The position numbers and the translations under genes are program-made. Of a DNA stretch of 6,527 nucleotides, positions 5,853 through 6,527 are shown in pieces. The notes under the pieces were generated by a model. The model ran no database searches and had not been told where the DNA came from. It saw only the letters and a program-made list of their open reading frames with translations. The stretch comes from Paracoccaceae bacterium (GTDB lineage: Bacteria > Pseudomonadota > Alphaproteobacteria > Rhodobacterales > Rhodobacteraceae), in contig SKMI01000271.1 of assembly GCA_007121115.1 (NCBI GenBank), positions 1 through 6,527 of the forward strand, in the 5' to 3' direction. The stretch's first letter is position 1. The number at the start of each line of letters is the position of its first letter.

Positions 5853-6527
5853 TCAGCGATTCATGGCCACGGGCCTCTCGTCTGGCCTTTCGTCCGGCCT
5901 GGGTTCCGGCCTGAGTTCCGTCCTGTCTTCCGGCCTGCCTTCCGGCCCGCCCTCCCGCGACCGGATTGCGGCGCCGTCGCTCACCTGCGCCGCCCGCGCC
6001 GGGGCGGGGTCGGTGCCGTCGCGCGGGTCCATGGTCAGCCGCAGCGCCCGCATCCCCCCTGTCTGGCCCAGCCGCGCGGTGGCGACCTGCGCGCCCTGCC
6101 CCGCCTGGCTCTGCCCCGCCGCACTCTGCCCCGCCTCGCTCCGAACCGTCTCGCTCCGCACCGCCTCGACCTGCACCGCCTCCAGCACCGAAAGCGGCAG
6201 TTCCAACACCATCCCCGGCTTCAGGTCCAGCGCCACGCAAAGCGGCATCCGCACCCGCGAAAGCACCGCATCAAGCGTGACGGGACAGCCCGAGACCGTG
6301 CCGCGCAGCCGCGCGCCCCAGTCCGGCCCCGCATCGGTTTGCACGCCCAGCGGTCGCCCCACGGGGTCGTTGCTCTTGCCTGCCCCGACCGCGGGCGCCG
6401 CGGGCAGCGGCATCGCCATCATCCAGCGCCCGGTGCTGGCGCCTTCGCTCAGCGACAGAGGGGCTTCGAGCATCGCATACTCCCCCTCGCCCAGGATCAG
6501 CGCCAGGGGCCGCGGATCATCGAGGAA
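5853..6527 (-). CDS. FliM/FliN-like flagellar motor switch protein, C-terminal 224 residues
   Basis: The minus-strand frame enters at the window edge and ends at TGA (5853-5855), so the N-terminus is missing. The first visible codons read FLDDPRPLALILGEGEYAM and are in frame with the rest; the ATG at 6473 is therefore probably internal. The segment from about residue 70 (GARLRGTVSGCPVTLDAVL) to ARLGQTGGMRALRL resembles a SpoA/FliN-type domain. Such domains build the flagellar C-ring that switches rotation. Two tandem-repeat tracts mark the protein: five-residue units such as EAVRS, ETVRS and EAGQS interrupt the SpoA-like domain, and a tail of xRPE/xRPD units precedes the terminal AMNR. The family call rests on pattern resemblance to divergent Rhodobacterales FliM/FliN proteins. 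A type III secretion C-ring homologue is a weaker alternative. Expected neighbours would be other flagellar genes beyond 6527. Confidence 0.72.
   Translation of the reverse strand, partial: FLDDPRPLALILGEGEYAMLEAPLSLSEGASTGRWMMAMPLPAAPAVGAGKSNDPVGRPLGVQTDAGPDWGARLRGTVSGCPVTLDAVLSRVRMPLCVALDLKPGMVLELPLSVLEAVQVEAVRSETVRSEAGQSAAGQSQAGQGAQVATARLGQTGGMRALRLTMDPRDGTDPAPARAAQVSDGAAIRSREGGPEGRPEDRTELRPEPRPDERPDERPVAMNR
5877..5960 (-). repeat. 12-bp tandem repeat encoding the xRPE tail of the FliM-like protein
   Basis: Six good units of 12 bp, each ending in TCCGGCCT or a one- or two-base variant (starts of that core at 5881, 5893, 5905, 5917, 5929, 5941), are followed by a degenerate seventh. On the minus strand they encode four-residue units: GGPE, GRPE, DRTE, LRPE, PRPD, ERPD, ERPV. 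The unit is a multiple of three, so copy-number change would lengthen or shorten the tail without a frameshift. Confidence 0.9.
6091..6180 (-). repeat. 15-bp tandem repeat inside the SpoA-like domain
   Basis: Six contiguous 15-bp units start at 6091, 6106, 6121, 6136, 6151 and 6166; the plus-strand consensus is near TCGCTCTGCCCCGCC. On the minus strand they encode EAVQV, EAVRS, ETVRS, EAGQS, AAGQS and QAGQG. Neighbouring units are most alike, as expected from slippage or unequal exchange. The flanks (LPLSVL before, VATARLGQTGG after) look like the two sides of one SpoA-type fold. Confidence 0.92.

Noticed and set aside
5749..6240. A 163-codon minus-strand frame overlapping the FliM-like gene, with Gly/Arg/Glu repeats
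   Set aside because: Its repeats are the same 12-bp and 15-bp tracts read in another frame. The FliM-like frame reads into the window edge and has SpoA-like sequence on both sides.

Overview
The window is very GC-rich DNA with dense GC-ending codon use and typical alphaproteobacterial proteins. The combination of an nrdR-ribD pair, a divergently divided NudC, a signal-less CpdB-like phosphodiesterase and a small FliM/FliN-like protein suggests a member of the Rhodobacterales (Paracoccaceae/Roseobacter group). That assignment rests on recalled protein similarity and gene order, not on a search. No rRNA, tRNA, CRISPR array, insertion sequence or phage gene was seen.

Layout from left to right. 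Bases 1-84 hold the start of a minus-strand gene with a signal-peptide-like N-terminus that leaves the window. It diverges from a small secreted L,D-transpeptidase (146-574, +). A 144-bp gap containing a hairpin leads to nrdR (719-1186, +), the zinc-ribbon/ATP-cone repressor of ribonucleotide reductase genes. A compact GC-rich double-hairpin element fills the short gap to ribD (1251-2366, +), the bifunctional deaminase/reductase of riboflavin synthesis. nudC (2372-3322, -), an NADH pyrophosphatase, converges on ribD with only 5 bp between the stop codons. A 184-bp divergent promoter region separates nudC from a 681-residue 2',3'-cyclic-nucleotide 2'-phosphodiesterase/3'-nucleotidase-like gene (3507-5552, +). 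A 300-bp region without a convincing gene follows (5553-5852), holding a perfect 22-bp palindrome and other hairpins. The window ends in the C-terminal 224 codons of a FliM/FliN-like flagellar motor switch protein (5853-6527, -).

The genes do not form one pathway. nrdR and ribD form a common co-directional pair: deoxynucleotide control next to flavin synthesis. nudC and the CpdB-like gene both act on nucleotides (NADH/NAD-capped RNA and 2',3'-cyclic nucleotides) and share a divergent intergenic region. The transpeptidase (cell wall) and the flagellar protein are unrelated neighbours.

No evident new system is present. The most unusual feature is the flagellar gene, which carries two separate in-frame minisatellites: six 15-bp units that interrupt its SpoA-type domain, and about seven 12-bp units that make up its charged C-terminal tail. 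Next in interest are the double-hairpin element that abuts and probably supplies the ribD start codon, the palindrome cluster after the phosphodiesterase, and the absence of an export signal on a protein whose best-known relatives are periplasmic.
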